Below are positions 17,501 through 25,586 of a DNA stretch of 64,000 bases, piece after piece. Under the pieces are notes generated by a model that worked only from the letters and a program-made list of their open reading frames with translations, had not been told where the DNA came from and did no database searches. The translations under genes were made by a program, and so were the position numbers. Numbering within the stretch: the first letter of the stretch is position 1; the number at the start of each line of letters is the position of its first letter. Source of the DNA: Salinibacillus xinjiangensis (lineage in GTDB: Bacteria > Bacillota > Bacilli > Bacillales > Alkalibacillaceae); contig NZ_WJNH01000001.1 of the NCBI RefSeq assembly GCF_009649735.1, positions 124,001-188,000 on the forward strand, in the 5' to 3' direction.

Positions 17501-17561
17501 ATACAATCGGATGGGTGGATATTGTAAGATTGGATACAATTTAAGCTTAATACAATCACCC
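17501..17561. promoter_or_regulatory. Cluster of ATACAAT motifs upstream of the CitE-like gene
   Basis: Three copies of ATACAAT (17501, 17534 and 17550) and one inverted ATTGTA (17521) surround a perfect TTAAGCTTAA palindrome (17541-17550). GGGTG-GATATTGTA (17513-17526) and TACAATCACCC (17551-17561) form an imperfect inverted repeat. The cluster lies just downstream of a minus-strand TATAAT at 17583-17578. The same motif occurs downstream of the fumC promoter, so this may be the operator of the adjacent GntR regulator (inference). Confidence 0.45.
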
Positions 17562-17644
17562 GCTTTTGTAAACTGATATTATAGAATACTTTAAAAATTC
17601 ATTCTTATTCCTTGTTTACAAAAGGGGCTTACGATTGATTTTTC

Positions 17645-18298
17645 TTATTTATCTAAAGAGGTGATAAGCTCCTCTCCTGTCCTACTAATATGATGGGCTA
17701 GATGATTCCCTGCTTGCTCAATATTTTGATTTAAAATAGATTGTAAGATTTGCTCGTGTTCTTGATTGGATTTTTTAATTTGCCCCGTAATAATTAACGG
17801 AGTATCTTGGGCGAACCCCAGGGAAATGGTCTCAATAAATCCTAATAGCCTTGGACTTTGCGTTCGACTAAATAACAGCTTGTGAAACTTAGCATTAAGC
17901 TCCGTATAGACTTCATCCGAATCTGTTTCAACCATTTGTTGGTGGTATTTTTTCAGATTTTCGAGGTCCTCTTCTGTAAAGTTTGGGATACCTTTTTTTA
18001 ACGCCATCGGCTCTAAGATAGCCCGCAATTCATAAATTTCTACAATATCCTCTTTACTAATCGTGCGAACAATCGCACCTTTATGTGGCTCCATCGTTAC
18101 GAGACCTTCAATTTCTAACGTTCGTAAAGCTTCTCTAACTGGCATGCGACTCACACCAATTTGTTCAGCTAATTCAGTTTGAACGAGACGTTCTCCTGGT
18201 TTAAGATCTCCTTTTAAAATCGCTTTTCTTAGTACCGTACACACTTTGTTGTGTAACATTTCTCGGTTACCGATGCGAAGATCTACCGTTTTCGACAT
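17645..18298 (-). CDS. GntR-family regulator with FCD effector domain, copy 1
   Basis: A 217-residue transcription factor. The N-terminal winged helix shows RKAILKGDLKPGERLVQTELAEQIGVSRMPVREALR (given here as a span, residues about 23-58; key element GVSRMPVREALR), followed by the FCD all-helical domain with ELRAILEPMAL and the metal/ligand histidines in AKFHKLLF and HHISRTGEE. FCD members usually repress uptake and degradation genes for organic acids and release DNA on binding one. The ATG at 18298 has AGGAGA 7 bases upstream. It lies between the CoA block and the TRAP genes, and its own leader has a CAATATATTG palindrome. Confidence 0.9.
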   Translation of the reverse strand: MSKTVDLRIGNREMLHNKVCTVLRKAILKGDLKPGERLVQTELAEQIGVSRMPVREALRTLEIEGLVTMEPHKGAIVRTISKEDIVEIYELRAILEPMALKKGIPNFTEEDLENLKKYHQQMVETDSDEVYTELNAKFHKLLFSRTQSPRLLGFIETISLGFAQDTPLIITGQIKKSNQEHEQILQSILNQNIEQAGNHLAHHISRTGEELITSLDK

Positions 18299-18334
18299 AA
18301 GAATTTCTCCTATCACACAAAATTAATTTTATAT

Positions 18335-18344
18335 CAATATATTG
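18335..18344. promoter_or_regulatory. CAATATATTG palindrome upstream of gntR copy 1
   Basis: A perfect 10-base palindrome 37 bases before the regulator start, extended on one side by TAAC so that it reads ATATTGTAAC, sharing ATTGTA with the cluster at 17501-17561. It is a candidate autoregulatory site, supported by similarity only. Confidence 0.3.
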
Positions 18345-18389
18345 TAACCGAAATAAAATGCAATAGATAGACAAAACCCTGGTTAAGCA

Positions 18390-18420
18390 GAGTATAGACT
18401 AGAATCATCTAGCTATACTC
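18390..18420 (-). terminator. Hairpin after the TAXI-TRAP permease gene
   Basis: A long stem (GAGTATAG-CTAGA / TCTAG-CTATACTC, 13 pairs with one bulge, 4-base loop) 12 bases after the permease stop. It lacks an immediate T-run on the minus strand, so termination strength is uncertain. Confidence 0.55.
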
Positions 18421-18432
18421 CTTAGTACTTAA

Positions 18433-20460
18433 CTATTGTGAAAGATCTGCTTTCTGTTCGGAATGTGGAGGATTTGAATTCTTGGCAGCCTTCTGAATGA
18501 CAATTGCAATGACAACGAGAGCAATGGCAATAATATCTGTCTGGAATCCAGTCCAAATAAACATTAGTGAAGCACCGAGTAAAATAAGTCTACTTAACCA
18601 ACCAGCCTTATTACCAAAGAACCATGCTTGCACAGCGGCTGCTAGAAGATAGACCCCTATGATAGCGGTAACAGTAGCTAGGATCGTACCCATAATATTT
18701 TCACTTTGTAATAATAATTCTGGACTATACACAAATACAAATGGCACGATAAATGCTGCTAAACCAATTTGGAAGGCTTTTACCCCCGTTTTCATCGGAT
18801 TGGTTCCCGATATACCGGCTGCTGCAAATGCTGCTAGGGCAACTGGTGGAGTAATAGCAGAGATTACAGCATAATAAAAGACAAACATATGAGCGAATAA
18901 TGGTTCCATACCGATATTAATTAGCCCGGGGGCAACCGTAGATGCTGCGACCGCGTAGGCTGCTGTTGTCGGCATCCCCATTCCTAAAAGTACAGCAAGT
19001 GCCATTGCAAATAGTAGAGCTAGGAATATATTGGTATCCGCTATGGATAACAACATCGTACTAAAGCGTTGGCCTACACCAGTTAAGGAAATTACTCCAA
19101 CGATAATACCTGCACAAGCTACAATAGCTATTAATTGTAAGGAATCTCTCATACCCAATTCAAAAGCACCGATTAAATCTTTTATGCTCATTCGAGTTTC
19201 TTTACTTAATAGGCTTAAAATGAAACAAGAAATAATACCAGCTGTTCCAGCGAAAATAACAGAAAAACCACTGACAAGCATCACAATCAGCAATAATACG
19301 GGAATAAATAAATAAACCTTTTTAATGATGTATTTAAAACTTGGTAATTGCTTTCGCGGCAGTCCTCTTAGCCCTTCTTTAATGGCTTGAAAATCAACCA
19401 TAAAGTAGACTGAAATAAAATATAGGACAGCTGGAATAATCGCTGCAATAATGATTTCTGAGTATGGAATACCCGTTACCTCTGCCATCAAGAATGCGCC
19501 GGCACCCATAATAGGTGGTAGCAACTGGCCACCAGCTGATGCCGTTGCTTCCGTAGCAGCTGCGAACCGAGAAGGATAACCCGTTTTTTTCATTAAAGGT
19601 ATCGTTAAGGACCCCGTTGCCACTACGTTTCCAGCTGAGGTTCCATTAATCATCCCCATTAAACCTGAGGAAAATATCGCTACCTTCGCTGGACCTCCTC
19701 TTAAACCTCCTGCAATGGAAAACGCTACGTTTATAAAATACTGTCCTACTCCTGATTTTTGTAAGAAAGCACCGAAGATAATAAACAAGATAATGTATTT
19801 AGACGATACCGCTAAAGTTACACCAAAAACCCCATTCAAACTGTAAATATAGGTAACAAAACGTTCAACTGAATAGCCTGTATGGTGCAGAATTCCTGGC
19901 AAATATGGTCCCGCAAATACATAAACCACAAATACAGATGCAATGATTGGGAGAACCCAACCACTTGTACGTCGAGTAATCTCAAAAACTAACAACAAAC
20001 CAGCTAATGCAACGTACACATCCATATCAGTTGGTGCCACCCCAACTCTAAAAATCAACTGTTCTAAATTTGCAAAAATATAATACCCAACATAAATGGA
20101 AATAATGATCAGAATCCAATCTATGATTGGGACTTTATTCGACTTTGTCCTCCAACCGGGATAGAGCATCAGACCCAAGACCAAACCAAACACAAGGTGG
20201 GTGCTTCGAAAAACCCAGGGGTCAATCGGATGAAGGTTTAGTATATATAAGTGGAAAATTGCGCCAATAACAGCGATTATTGTAAAAGTCTTTTTTACCC
20301 AACCAGTTAATGTCCTGGTATTAGAGGATTCTAGTTCTTCCTCATTAACTGTTGTGTCAATTTTACCAGTTGTTTCATCAGTTGGGGGGGAAGACATGAA
20401 CGACTCTTGGCCTTTTTCATTGTCCAATGATTGATGTTTGTTTTGTTCTTTTTCTGACAT
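18433..20460 (-). CDS. TRAP transporter fused 4TM/12TM permease (TAXI-TRAP type)
   Basis: A 675-residue permease in which the small (DctQ-like) and large (DctM-like) TRAP subunits are fused, as usual for TAXI systems. An acidic cytoplasmic N-terminal tail of about 70 residues precedes about 16 hydrophobic segments. Signature stretches include FSSGLMGMINGTSAGNVVATG and LLGMGMPTTAAYAVAAS. It uses a sodium gradient to import a solute delivered by the binding protein encoded just upstream. The ATG at 20460 has GGAGGAG as ribosome site; an upstream in-frame reading of 22 codons overlaps an intergenic hairpin and has none. Confidence 0.9.
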   Translation of the reverse strand: MSEKEQNKHQSLDNEKGQESFMSSPPTDETTGKIDTTVNEEELESSNTRTLTGWVKKTFTIIAVIGAIFHLYILNLHPIDPWVFRSTHLVFGLVLGLMLYPGWRTKSNKVPIIDWILIIISIYVGYYIFANLEQLIFRVGVAPTDMDVYVALAGLLLVFEITRRTSGWVLPIIASVFVVYVFAGPYLPGILHHTGYSVERFVTYIYSLNGVFGVTLAVSSKYIILFIIFGAFLQKSGVGQYFINVAFSIAGGLRGGPAKVAIFSSGLMGMINGTSAGNVVATGSLTIPLMKKTGYPSRFAAATEATASAGGQLLPPIMGAGAFLMAEVTGIPYSEIIIAAIIPAVLYFISVYFMVDFQAIKEGLRGLPRKQLPSFKYIIKKVYLFIPVLLLIVMLVSGFSVIFAGTAGIISCFILSLLSKETRMSIKDLIGAFELGMRDSLQLIAIVACAGIIVGVISLTGVGQRFSTMLLSIADTNIFLALLFAMALAVLLGMGMPTTAAYAVAASTVAPGLINIGMEPLFAHMFVFYYAVISAITPPVALAAFAAAGISGTNPMKTGVKAFQIGLAAFIVPFVFVYSPELLLQSENIMGTILATVTAIIGVYLLAAAVQAWFFGNKAGWLSRLILLGASLMFIWTGFQTDIIAIALVVIAIVIQKAAKNSNPPHSEQKADLSQ

Positions 20461-20495
20461 AAACTCTCCTCCTGGCAAGTAATAAAAGTATGATA

Positions 20496-20521
20496 GATTC
20501 CCTGCTAACCAGCAGGGAATC
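20496..20521 (-). terminator. Intra-operon hairpin between TAXI binding protein and permease
   Basis: A perfect 11-bp stem (GATTCCCTGCT / AGCAGGGAATC) with an AACC loop, between the binding-protein stop and the permease ribosome site. Such hairpins often stabilise the binding-protein message and lower permease expression. There is no strong T-run. Confidence 0.6.
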
Positions 20522-20554
20522 ATCACTGATTCAACCTAGAGAACAAAGCTTCTC

Positions 20555-21610
20555 TTATTTCTCATATTCTTCTGGATAAACTGCATCAGGTAAGTCAATT
20601 CCAACTTCTTCATAGTACTTAATGGCACCTGGGTGCATAGGGAATTCTTTGTTATTTAAAATGGCTTCTTCTGTTGCATTTTTAGCAGATGCATGAGTCT
20701 GAACCATTTGATCATTGTTTTCATGGAATGCTTTTACAAGGTCATATACAAAGTCTTCATTTGCATTTTTATTGATAATACCAAAGTTGTATTGCCCGAT
20801 GGTTTCAATTGGTCCTTCCTGTTGTTCGTAAGTACCTTCAGGGATTGTAAACTCTTGGAAGAATGGTAATTCTTCAATAACCTTTGAACGGTCCTCACCA
20901 TCAATACCATAAATGTTGATTTCTGCTTGTGTTTCAGCTTCAGTTACAGCTGCGATTGGAATACCAGCTGCGAATCCAACGTGATCTAATTGACCATCCA
21001 ACAATTGTGTAGTCATGTCACTAGCACCAGCTTGTACTTGTTCACCCGTTTCGATGCCTAATGCTTCGTAAATTTGCGGGTTATAAGTACCTGGTGTTCC
21101 TCCTGCTGGACCAACACCTACTCTTTCACCTTCATGATCTCTAATATTCGTTACACCTGTACTAGCATTCGAGTACCAATGGAATGGTGTCACATACATT
21201 GGGAAAATAACACGCAAGTCTTTGTATGTGTTGCCTGCAGTCCATTCACCTTCTCCGTTATAACCTTCATAAAACGGACCAACAGTGGCCATACCTAGTT
21301 GGATATCCCCTGAATCTAGGAGTTGAATGTTATGAACTGGACCACCAGTAACCTCAACGTTAGCTGTTACATCAAGGTCGCCTAACAAACTAGCTAAACC
21401 GCCACCCCAAATGTAATAGGTTCCACCCTGTGAACCTGTTCCAATTGTGACAGAGCTTGGATATTCTTGCTCTTGAACTTCGCCCCCTGAACCTTCAGAA
21501 TCACCTGAACCTTCTGCGTCACCTGCTTCTTCACTATCACTACAAGCTGCAAGAGCAACTACCAAGAATAGTGTCATCAGAAAAAATAAAAGTGACTTGG
21601 TCTTTTTCAT
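20555..21610 (-). CDS. TAXI-family TRAP solute-binding lipoprotein, copy 1
   Basis: A 351-residue extracytoplasmic binding protein. A lipoprotein signal with lipobox (LVVALAACS, Cys about residue 23) is followed by a Ser/Glu/Gly-rich linker and a TAXI domain beginning VTIGTGSQGGTYYIWGGGLA, with TVGPFYEGYNG further in. TAXI proteins bind carboxylates such as glutamate, 2-oxoglutarate or other organic acids. It lies immediately upstream of its fused permease. AAGGAGG precedes the ATG. No confident sigma-A promoter was found in the 174-base gap before it, which otherwise holds nothing I recognise. Confidence 0.9.
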   Translation of the reverse strand: MKKTKSLLFFLMTLFLVVALAACSDSEEAGDAEGSGDSEGSGGEVQEQEYPSSVTIGTGSQGGTYYIWGGGLASLLGDLDVTANVEVTGGPVHNIQLLDSGDIQLGMATVGPFYEGYNGEGEWTAGNTYKDLRVIFPMYVTPFHWYSNASTGVTNIRDHEGERVGVGPAGGTPGTYNPQIYEALGIETGEQVQAGASDMTTQLLDGQLDHVGFAAGIPIAAVTEAETQAEINIYGIDGEDRSKVIEELPFFQEFTIPEGTYEQQEGPIETIGQYNFGIINKNANEDFVYDLVKAFHENNDQMVQTHASAKNATEEAILNNKEFPMHPGAIKYYEEVGIDLPDAVYPEEYEK

Positions 21611-21784
21611 CGCTATTCCTCCTTAAGATATATGATTTTGGAAGTTCTATATTTTAGTCCTGACCCTTTAGTTAAACAGTCAAAGAGTAGAACTTCTTCC
21701 CGACTAATTTCTTGTGAGTTTATCTAGGTAAGTGTTGTTTAGAGAATGCTAGAAGTATTTTTTGTAGAGTAATAGGTTGGTATA

Positions 21785-23173
21785 TTATTGAATTGGTTGT
21801 ATCATTTTAGATGGGTCAACAATTTGATCGAATTCTTCTTCTGTTAAAATTGCAAGGTCGATAGCCGACTCTTTTAAAGTTAAGCCTTTCTCATGAGCAT
21901 TTTTGGCAATCTTAGCAGCATTTTCATATCCGATGTGTGGATTTAATGCAGTAACTAGCATTAAAGAGTTGTTCAGGTTTTCTTCAATAACTTTATGATT
22001 AGGCTCAATACCCTTTGCGCAATTCTTATTAAAGGATCTCATTCCGTCCGCTAGCAACCTAGCAGATTGTATGAAATTATATGCAATGACTGGTTTATAC
22101 ACATTGACCTCAAAATTCCCTTGGCTGGCTGCAACTCCAATGGTAGTATCATTCCCCATTACTTGGGCAGATACCATCGTGAGTGCCTCACATTGTGTAG
22201 GGTTTACTTTCCCTGGCATCATGGAACTTCCCGGTTCATTAGCCGGTATCGTAATTTCTCCAATTCCACTTCTTGGTCCACTTGCTAACCAACGAATATC
22301 ATTCGCAATCTTCATTAAATCCGCTGCCAACGCTTTAAAGGCTCCGTGTGTATAGACAACCTCATCATAGCTCGTTAAGGCATGGAATTTATTTTTGGCT
22401 GGAACAAAGGATTTTCCTGTAAATGAACTAATCATCTTCACTGCTATTCCCGGGAACTCTTTATAGGTATTTAAACCTGTCCCAACAGCCGTTCCCGCAA
22501 AGGCTAATTCTGCCATTTTTTTATAGCTTTCCTGAATCATCTCTTCAGACTTTTCAAGCATACGATGCCACCCACTAATTTCTTGCCCCAATGTAAGGGG
22601 AACCGCATCCTGTAAGTGGGTACGTCCAACTTTAATAATGTCTTTATATTCTTGTGATTTCTGATATAAGGTTTCCTTAAATTCAGCTAATGCAGGTAAC
22701 ACTTGATCCTCAACAGCAGTAACAGCAGCTATGTACATGGCTGTCGGATAATTACAATTTGAGCTTTGCGATAAATTCACATCGTCATTCGGATGAATTC
22801 GAGTAGAGCTACCGGCTTCCTCTAGCAGCTGGTTTCCTCTATTCGCAATAACCTCATTGATATTCATATGAGATTGGGTTCCGCTACCTGTTTGCCAGAC
22901 GACCAACGGAAAATGATCTTTTAGCTTATCTTCAATAATTTCATCTGCCACTTTCGCAATGGCTTCAGCTTTTTCTTTATTTAAGTGTCCAATTTCTTGG
23001 TTCGCTAAGGCAGCACTTTTTTTCAAAATGGCAAAGGCTTTAATAACTTCCTCCGGCATGCGCTCTGTTCCAATTTTAAAATTTTCACTGCTGCGTTGGG
23101 TTTGTGCCCCCCATAGCTTGTCTGACGGAACCCTCATCTCTCCAATAGTATCCCGCTCAATTCTGTACTCCAC
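21785..23173 (-). CDS. fumC: Class II fumarase homologue with altered active-site motif
   Basis: Class II fumarases reversibly hydrate fumarate to L-malate. The 462-residue protein has Bacillus CitG length and order: GSGTQS near 96-101, His 186 in GRTHLQDA, and the catalytic serine loop GSSMMPGKVNP at 316-326. The GTG at 23173 follows AAGGGG by 7 bases and gives the family N-terminus (EYRIERDTIGE); an earlier in-frame GTG with a similar site would add about 22 residues. Two conserved positions differ from what I recall for the family: SSND reads SSNC (138-141 region, then NYPTAMY) and TQSNMN reads TQSHMN. Substrate or activity may therefore differ. A consensus promoter, a cre site and a TACAAT motif lie upstream. 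Confidence 0.87.
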   Translation of the reverse strand: MEYRIERDTIGEMRVPSDKLWGAQTQRSSENFKIGTERMPEEVIKAFAILKKSAALANQEIGHLNKEKAEAIAKVADEIIEDKLKDHFPLVVWQTGSGTQSHMNINEVIANRGNQLLEEAGSSTRIHPNDDVNLSQSSNCNYPTAMYIAAVTAVEDQVLPALAEFKETLYQKSQEYKDIIKVGRTHLQDAVPLTLGQEISGWHRMLEKSEEMIQESYKKMAELAFAGTAVGTGLNTYKEFPGIAVKMISSFTGKSFVPAKNKFHALTSYDEVVYTHGAFKALAADLMKIANDIRWLASGPRSGIGEITIPANEPGSSMMPGKVNPTQCEALTMVSAQVMGNDTTIGVAASQGNFEVNVYKPVIAYNFIQSARLLADGMRSFNKNCAKGIEPNHKVIEENLNNSLMLVTALNPHIGYENAAKIAKNAHEKGLTLKESAIDLAILTEEEFDQIVDPSKMIQPIQ

Positions 23174-23268
23174 AGCTTCACCCCTTGTTTCTCTTTTTTG
23201 TGGTTGTGTTGTGAGATCTTTAGAGTCGATCGAACTCACCTTTTTCACCCCTTATTATTTACGCCACC

Positions 23269-23283
23269 TGTAAAGCGCTTACA
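23269..23283. promoter_or_regulatory. CcpA-type cre site in the fumC leader
   Basis: TGTAAAGCGCTTACA closely matches the catabolite-responsive element consensus (minus-strand reading TGTAAGCGCTTTACA). It lies about 80 bases downstream of the fumC -10 box and 96 bases before the GTG, a position known for road-block repression by CcpA. Confidence 0.75.
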
Positions 23284-23335
23284 AATAAATGTTTATGTAA
23301 TAATTCTTTGATGAAAAATAAGGGTGGCCTCATGT

Positions 23336-23351
23336 ATTGTATTTTGTATCC
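23336..23351. promoter_or_regulatory. TACAAT-type motif after the fumC promoter
   Basis: The minus strand reads GGATACAAAATACAAT, 15-30 bases downstream of the -10 box. It shares GGATACA and ATACAAT with the cluster at 17501-17561, suggesting the same regulator acts at both promoters. Confidence 0.4.
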
Positions 23352-23365
23352 AAAATATCTTCTTC

Positions 23366-23394
23366 ATTATATTGGCTATTTTCTAAATTGTCAA
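23366..23394 (-). promoter_or_regulatory. Consensus sigma-A promoter of fumC
   Basis: TTGACA (23394-23389), 17-base spacer, TATAAT (23371-23366): a perfect match to the vegetative consensus. It leaves a leader of about 185 bases to the GTG at 23173 that contains the TACAAT motif and the cre site. Confidence 0.85.
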
Positions 23395-23433
23395 TATATT
23401 TTAAATGATTGTTCATTTTAGTGACTTGGGTTT

Positions 23434-23483
23434 AAGGAGACGCATGTGATTTACCTGAAATCCCTTGATACGTCTCCTTTTTT
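23434..23483 (+). terminator. Plus-strand terminator-like hairpin without an upstream plus-strand gene
   Basis: A 9-bp outer stem AAGGAGACG / CGTCTCCTT with an inner TGATTT / AAATC pairing is followed by a run of six T on the plus strand. On the minus strand the T-run precedes rather than follows the stem, so it is not an ideal terminator for the tartrate dehydrogenase gene ending at 23496. Confidence 0.5.
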
Positions 23484-23495
23484 GAAGTATAAAGA

Positions 23496-24620
23496 TTAAT
23501 GTGAAGTAGATTTTTCCTTTGTATCTTGATTCGCTTGAATTTTACCTAAATTATCGATGATGGCGTCGGTGATTTCCTCTGTATTATGTGTCCCACCTAA
23601 ATCTCTTGTCAGATAACCTTGTCGAGTCGTTTCTCGGATTGCTTGATTCAATTGCTCGGCTTCTTCCTGTAACCCTAAATGATCTAACATAAGCGCTGCA
23701 CTTCCAATAGTTCCAATTGGATTGGCTATTCCTTTTCCTGCGATATCAGGCGCGGAACCATGAACAGATTCAAACATACTTGGCGTCCGACGTTCTGGAT
23801 TCAAATTTGCACTAGCAGCAATTCCTAAACTTCCAGATAGAGCACTACCTAAGTCAGATAATATGTCTGCAAATAAATTAGAAGCCACGACTACTTCAAG
23901 TTCTTCAGGACGTAAAACAAACTGAGCTGCCATAGCATCAACCAGCCACTGATCGGTTTCAACATCTGGATATTCTTTACTGACATGTTCAAACACTTCA
24001 TCCCATAGGACCATTCCAAATTGCTGTGCGTTACTCTTCGTTACACTTGTAACCTTTTTACGCTTACGTGTGCGAGCAAGGTCAAAGGCATAACGGATGA
24101 TGCGTTCACATCCATGCTCAGTAAAAAGAGAGGATTGAACTGCAACTTCTTTTCCAGGTCCGCGGCCTGTGAAGTTACGTCCACCTACACCTGAATATTC
24201 CCCTTCTGAGTTTTCACGAATTAAAACCCAATTTAGCTTATCAGCCTCAGGATGGTTAAGCCTTCTTGGTACCCCAGGTAAAAATTCAACAGGACGAATG
24301 TTTGCCCACTGATCCAGCCCTTGGCAAATCGCAATACGTAGCCCCCATAGACTCACATGGTCTGGAACTCCTGGGAATCCAACAGCTCCAAAATAAATAG
24401 CATCATAGTCTCTTAGTTTATCGACACCATCTTCATCCATCATTTTTCCGTGCTCTAAATAATATTCACAACCCCAAGGGAAGAAATCGCTTTCAAAAGA
24501 GTATTTACCACCAGAGTTTTGCTCAAAGAAATCAAGCACCCGTAATCCTTCCCGCACGACCTCTTTTCCAATACCGTCTCCTGGAATTACGGCTAAACGA
24601 AATTTTTTAGATTCACTCAT
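23496..24620 (-). CDS. ttuC: Tartrate dehydrogenase / D-malate dehydrogenase (TtuC/YcsA type)
   Basis: A 374-residue NAD-dependent beta-decarboxylating dehydrogenase that oxidises tartrate to oxaloglycolate and, in relatives, D-malate to pyruvate. Recognisable are VIPGDGIGKEVV at the N-terminus, the group-specific FFPWGCEYYLEHGKMM, the metal/substrate arginine-rich region LIRENSEGEYSGVGG, Asp residues in ASNLFADILSDLGSA, and the NAD site ESVHGSAPDIAGKGIANP. The ATG at 24620 follows GGGAGAG; an earlier GTG sits inside that site. Its promoter carries a palindrome in the spacer and a second copy upstream, beside a GntR regulator gene, so acid-inducible control is likely. Confidence 0.87.
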   Translation of the reverse strand: MSESKKFRLAVIPGDGIGKEVVREGLRVLDFFEQNSGGKYSFESDFFPWGCEYYLEHGKMMDEDGVDKLRDYDAIYFGAVGFPGVPDHVSLWGLRIAICQGLDQWANIRPVEFLPGVPRRLNHPEADKLNWVLIRENSEGEYSGVGGRNFTGRGPGKEVAVQSSLFTEHGCERIIRYAFDLARTRKRKKVTSVTKSNAQQFGMVLWDEVFEHVSKEYPDVETDQWLVDAMAAQFVLRPEELEVVVASNLFADILSDLGSALSGSLGIAASANLNPERRTPSMFESVHGSAPDIAGKGIANPIGTIGSAALMLDHLGLQEEAEQLNQAIRETTRQGYLTRDLGGTHNTEEITDAIIDNLGKIQANQDTKEKSTSH

Positions 24621-24661
24621 TTTCAGCACTCTCCCAACTAGTTTAGTAATCTTCTAGTTTA

Positions 24662-24690
24662 ACTATAATTAATGTATACATTAAAGTCAA
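24662..24690 (-). promoter_or_regulatory. Sigma-A promoter of ttuC with operator in the spacer
   Basis: TTGACT (24690-24685), a 17-base spacer and TATAGT (24667-24662). The spacer is almost wholly occupied by the perfect palindrome TTAATGTATACATTAA (24669-24684), the typical arrangement for repression by steric exclusion of RNA polymerase. Confidence 0.78.
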
Positions 24691-24741
24691 TGATTATTTT
24701 AATTATTCTGTAATTTTGTGTATTTACCTGTTGTATATCAT

Positions 24742-24757
24742 TTAATGTATACGTTGA
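24742..24757. promoter_or_regulatory. Second operator-like palindrome upstream of ttuC
   Basis: TTAATGTATACGTTGA differs from the spacer palindrome at 24669-24684 in the last bases only, and lies 73 bases upstream of it. Paired sites suggest cooperative binding or looping by the adjacent FCD regulator. TGTATACA-centred operators are common for FCD GntR proteins. Confidence 0.6.
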
Positions 24758-24771
24758 TTGGGCTGATTGCA

Positions 24772-24809
24772 TAAAAAACCAGCTACTTCCTCATAAAGCA
24801 GCTGGTTTT
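24772..24809 (-). terminator. Terminator of gntR copy 2
   Basis: On the minus strand AAAACCAGCT pairs with AGCTGGTTTT around a 15-base loop that contains a further partial pairing, followed by T residues. It starts 3 bases after the regulator stop. Confidence 0.78.
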
Positions 24810-24811
24810 GA

Positions 24812-25555
24812 TTAATTCTCTTCTTCAGTTCCATTACTCTGATCAATAACTTTCAATATTTCCTTCAATGTACGCTTACGATGAGATTGCATAAGGAGTC
24901 TAGAGGCTTTCGGGTCTTTCGCTCTTATACAAGAAATAATAGCCTTGTGCTCCTCAATGGACTGAAAAGGCAGAGGTCGATACCTAATCGTGAATAATCG
25001 AGCCCTATAGATTTGATCTGCATGAATATCAATCACGGATCGAAGTCTTTTACTCTGTGAAAAGTCAATAAGCGAGGAGTGAAATCGATCATCCAATTGG
25101 GCCCATTTATGTAGATCCTTCTGTTCAAGGGCTTGTTCCTGTTCGGCTACAATTTCATCAAGTATTTTTATTTCTTCCTGCCCCACATTAGAAGTCGCAA
25201 GATCCACAGCTAACCCTTCCAAAGATCCAGCAATATCATAAATTTCCACCAAATCCTGCTTCTCAATCGGTTCAACCACAAAACCACGCCTAGGCACAAG
25301 TCTAAGTACCCCTTCCGTTTCAAGACGTACTAAAGCCTCTCGAACCGGGGTTCGACTCATCTCGAGTGCCTCGCTCATTTCACGCTCTAGAATCATACTC
25401 CCAGGCGGTAGAATCAGGTCCCGAATGGCTAACCTGATAATATGATAGGCGCGTTGGGGTAAGCGGTATTGTTCGAAGTCTTTTAATCCCTCTAAATAAA
25501 GTAGGAAGTCTCCTTTAATTTTCTCTTCTCTTTCATCTTCTGAAGTTTTTTTCAT
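24812..25555 (-). CDS. GntR-family regulator with FCD effector domain, copy 2
   Basis: A 247-residue FCD regulator. The winged helix is near residues 35-85 with MEREMSEAL-like MILEREMSEALEMSR followed by TPVREALVRLETEG, and the FCD domain has IYDIAGSLEGLAV, LDDRFHSSLID and MQSHRKRTLK, with conserved metal-ligand histidines. It is divergent in sequence from the first FCD regulator. It sits directly upstream of ttuC in the same direction but is closed by its own terminator, while ttuC has its own promoter with TGTATACA palindromes; it is the natural candidate repressor. The start at ATG 25555 has only a weak ribosome site; a TTG 12 bases upstream is possible. Confidence 0.88.
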   Translation of the reverse strand: MKKTSEDEREEKIKGDFLLYLEGLKDFEQYRLPQRAYHIIRLAIRDLILPPGSMILEREMSEALEMSRTPVREALVRLETEGVLRLVPRRGFVVEPIEKQDLVEIYDIAGSLEGLAVDLATSNVGQEEIKILDEIVAEQEQALEQKDLHKWAQLDDRFHSSLIDFSQSKRLRSVIDIHADQIYRARLFTIRYRPLPFQSIEEHKAIISCIRAKDPKASRLLMQSHRKRTLKEILKVIDQSNGTEEEN

Positions 25556-25586
25556 ACGAACACCCAATCTACTTAACTGTTTTTTC

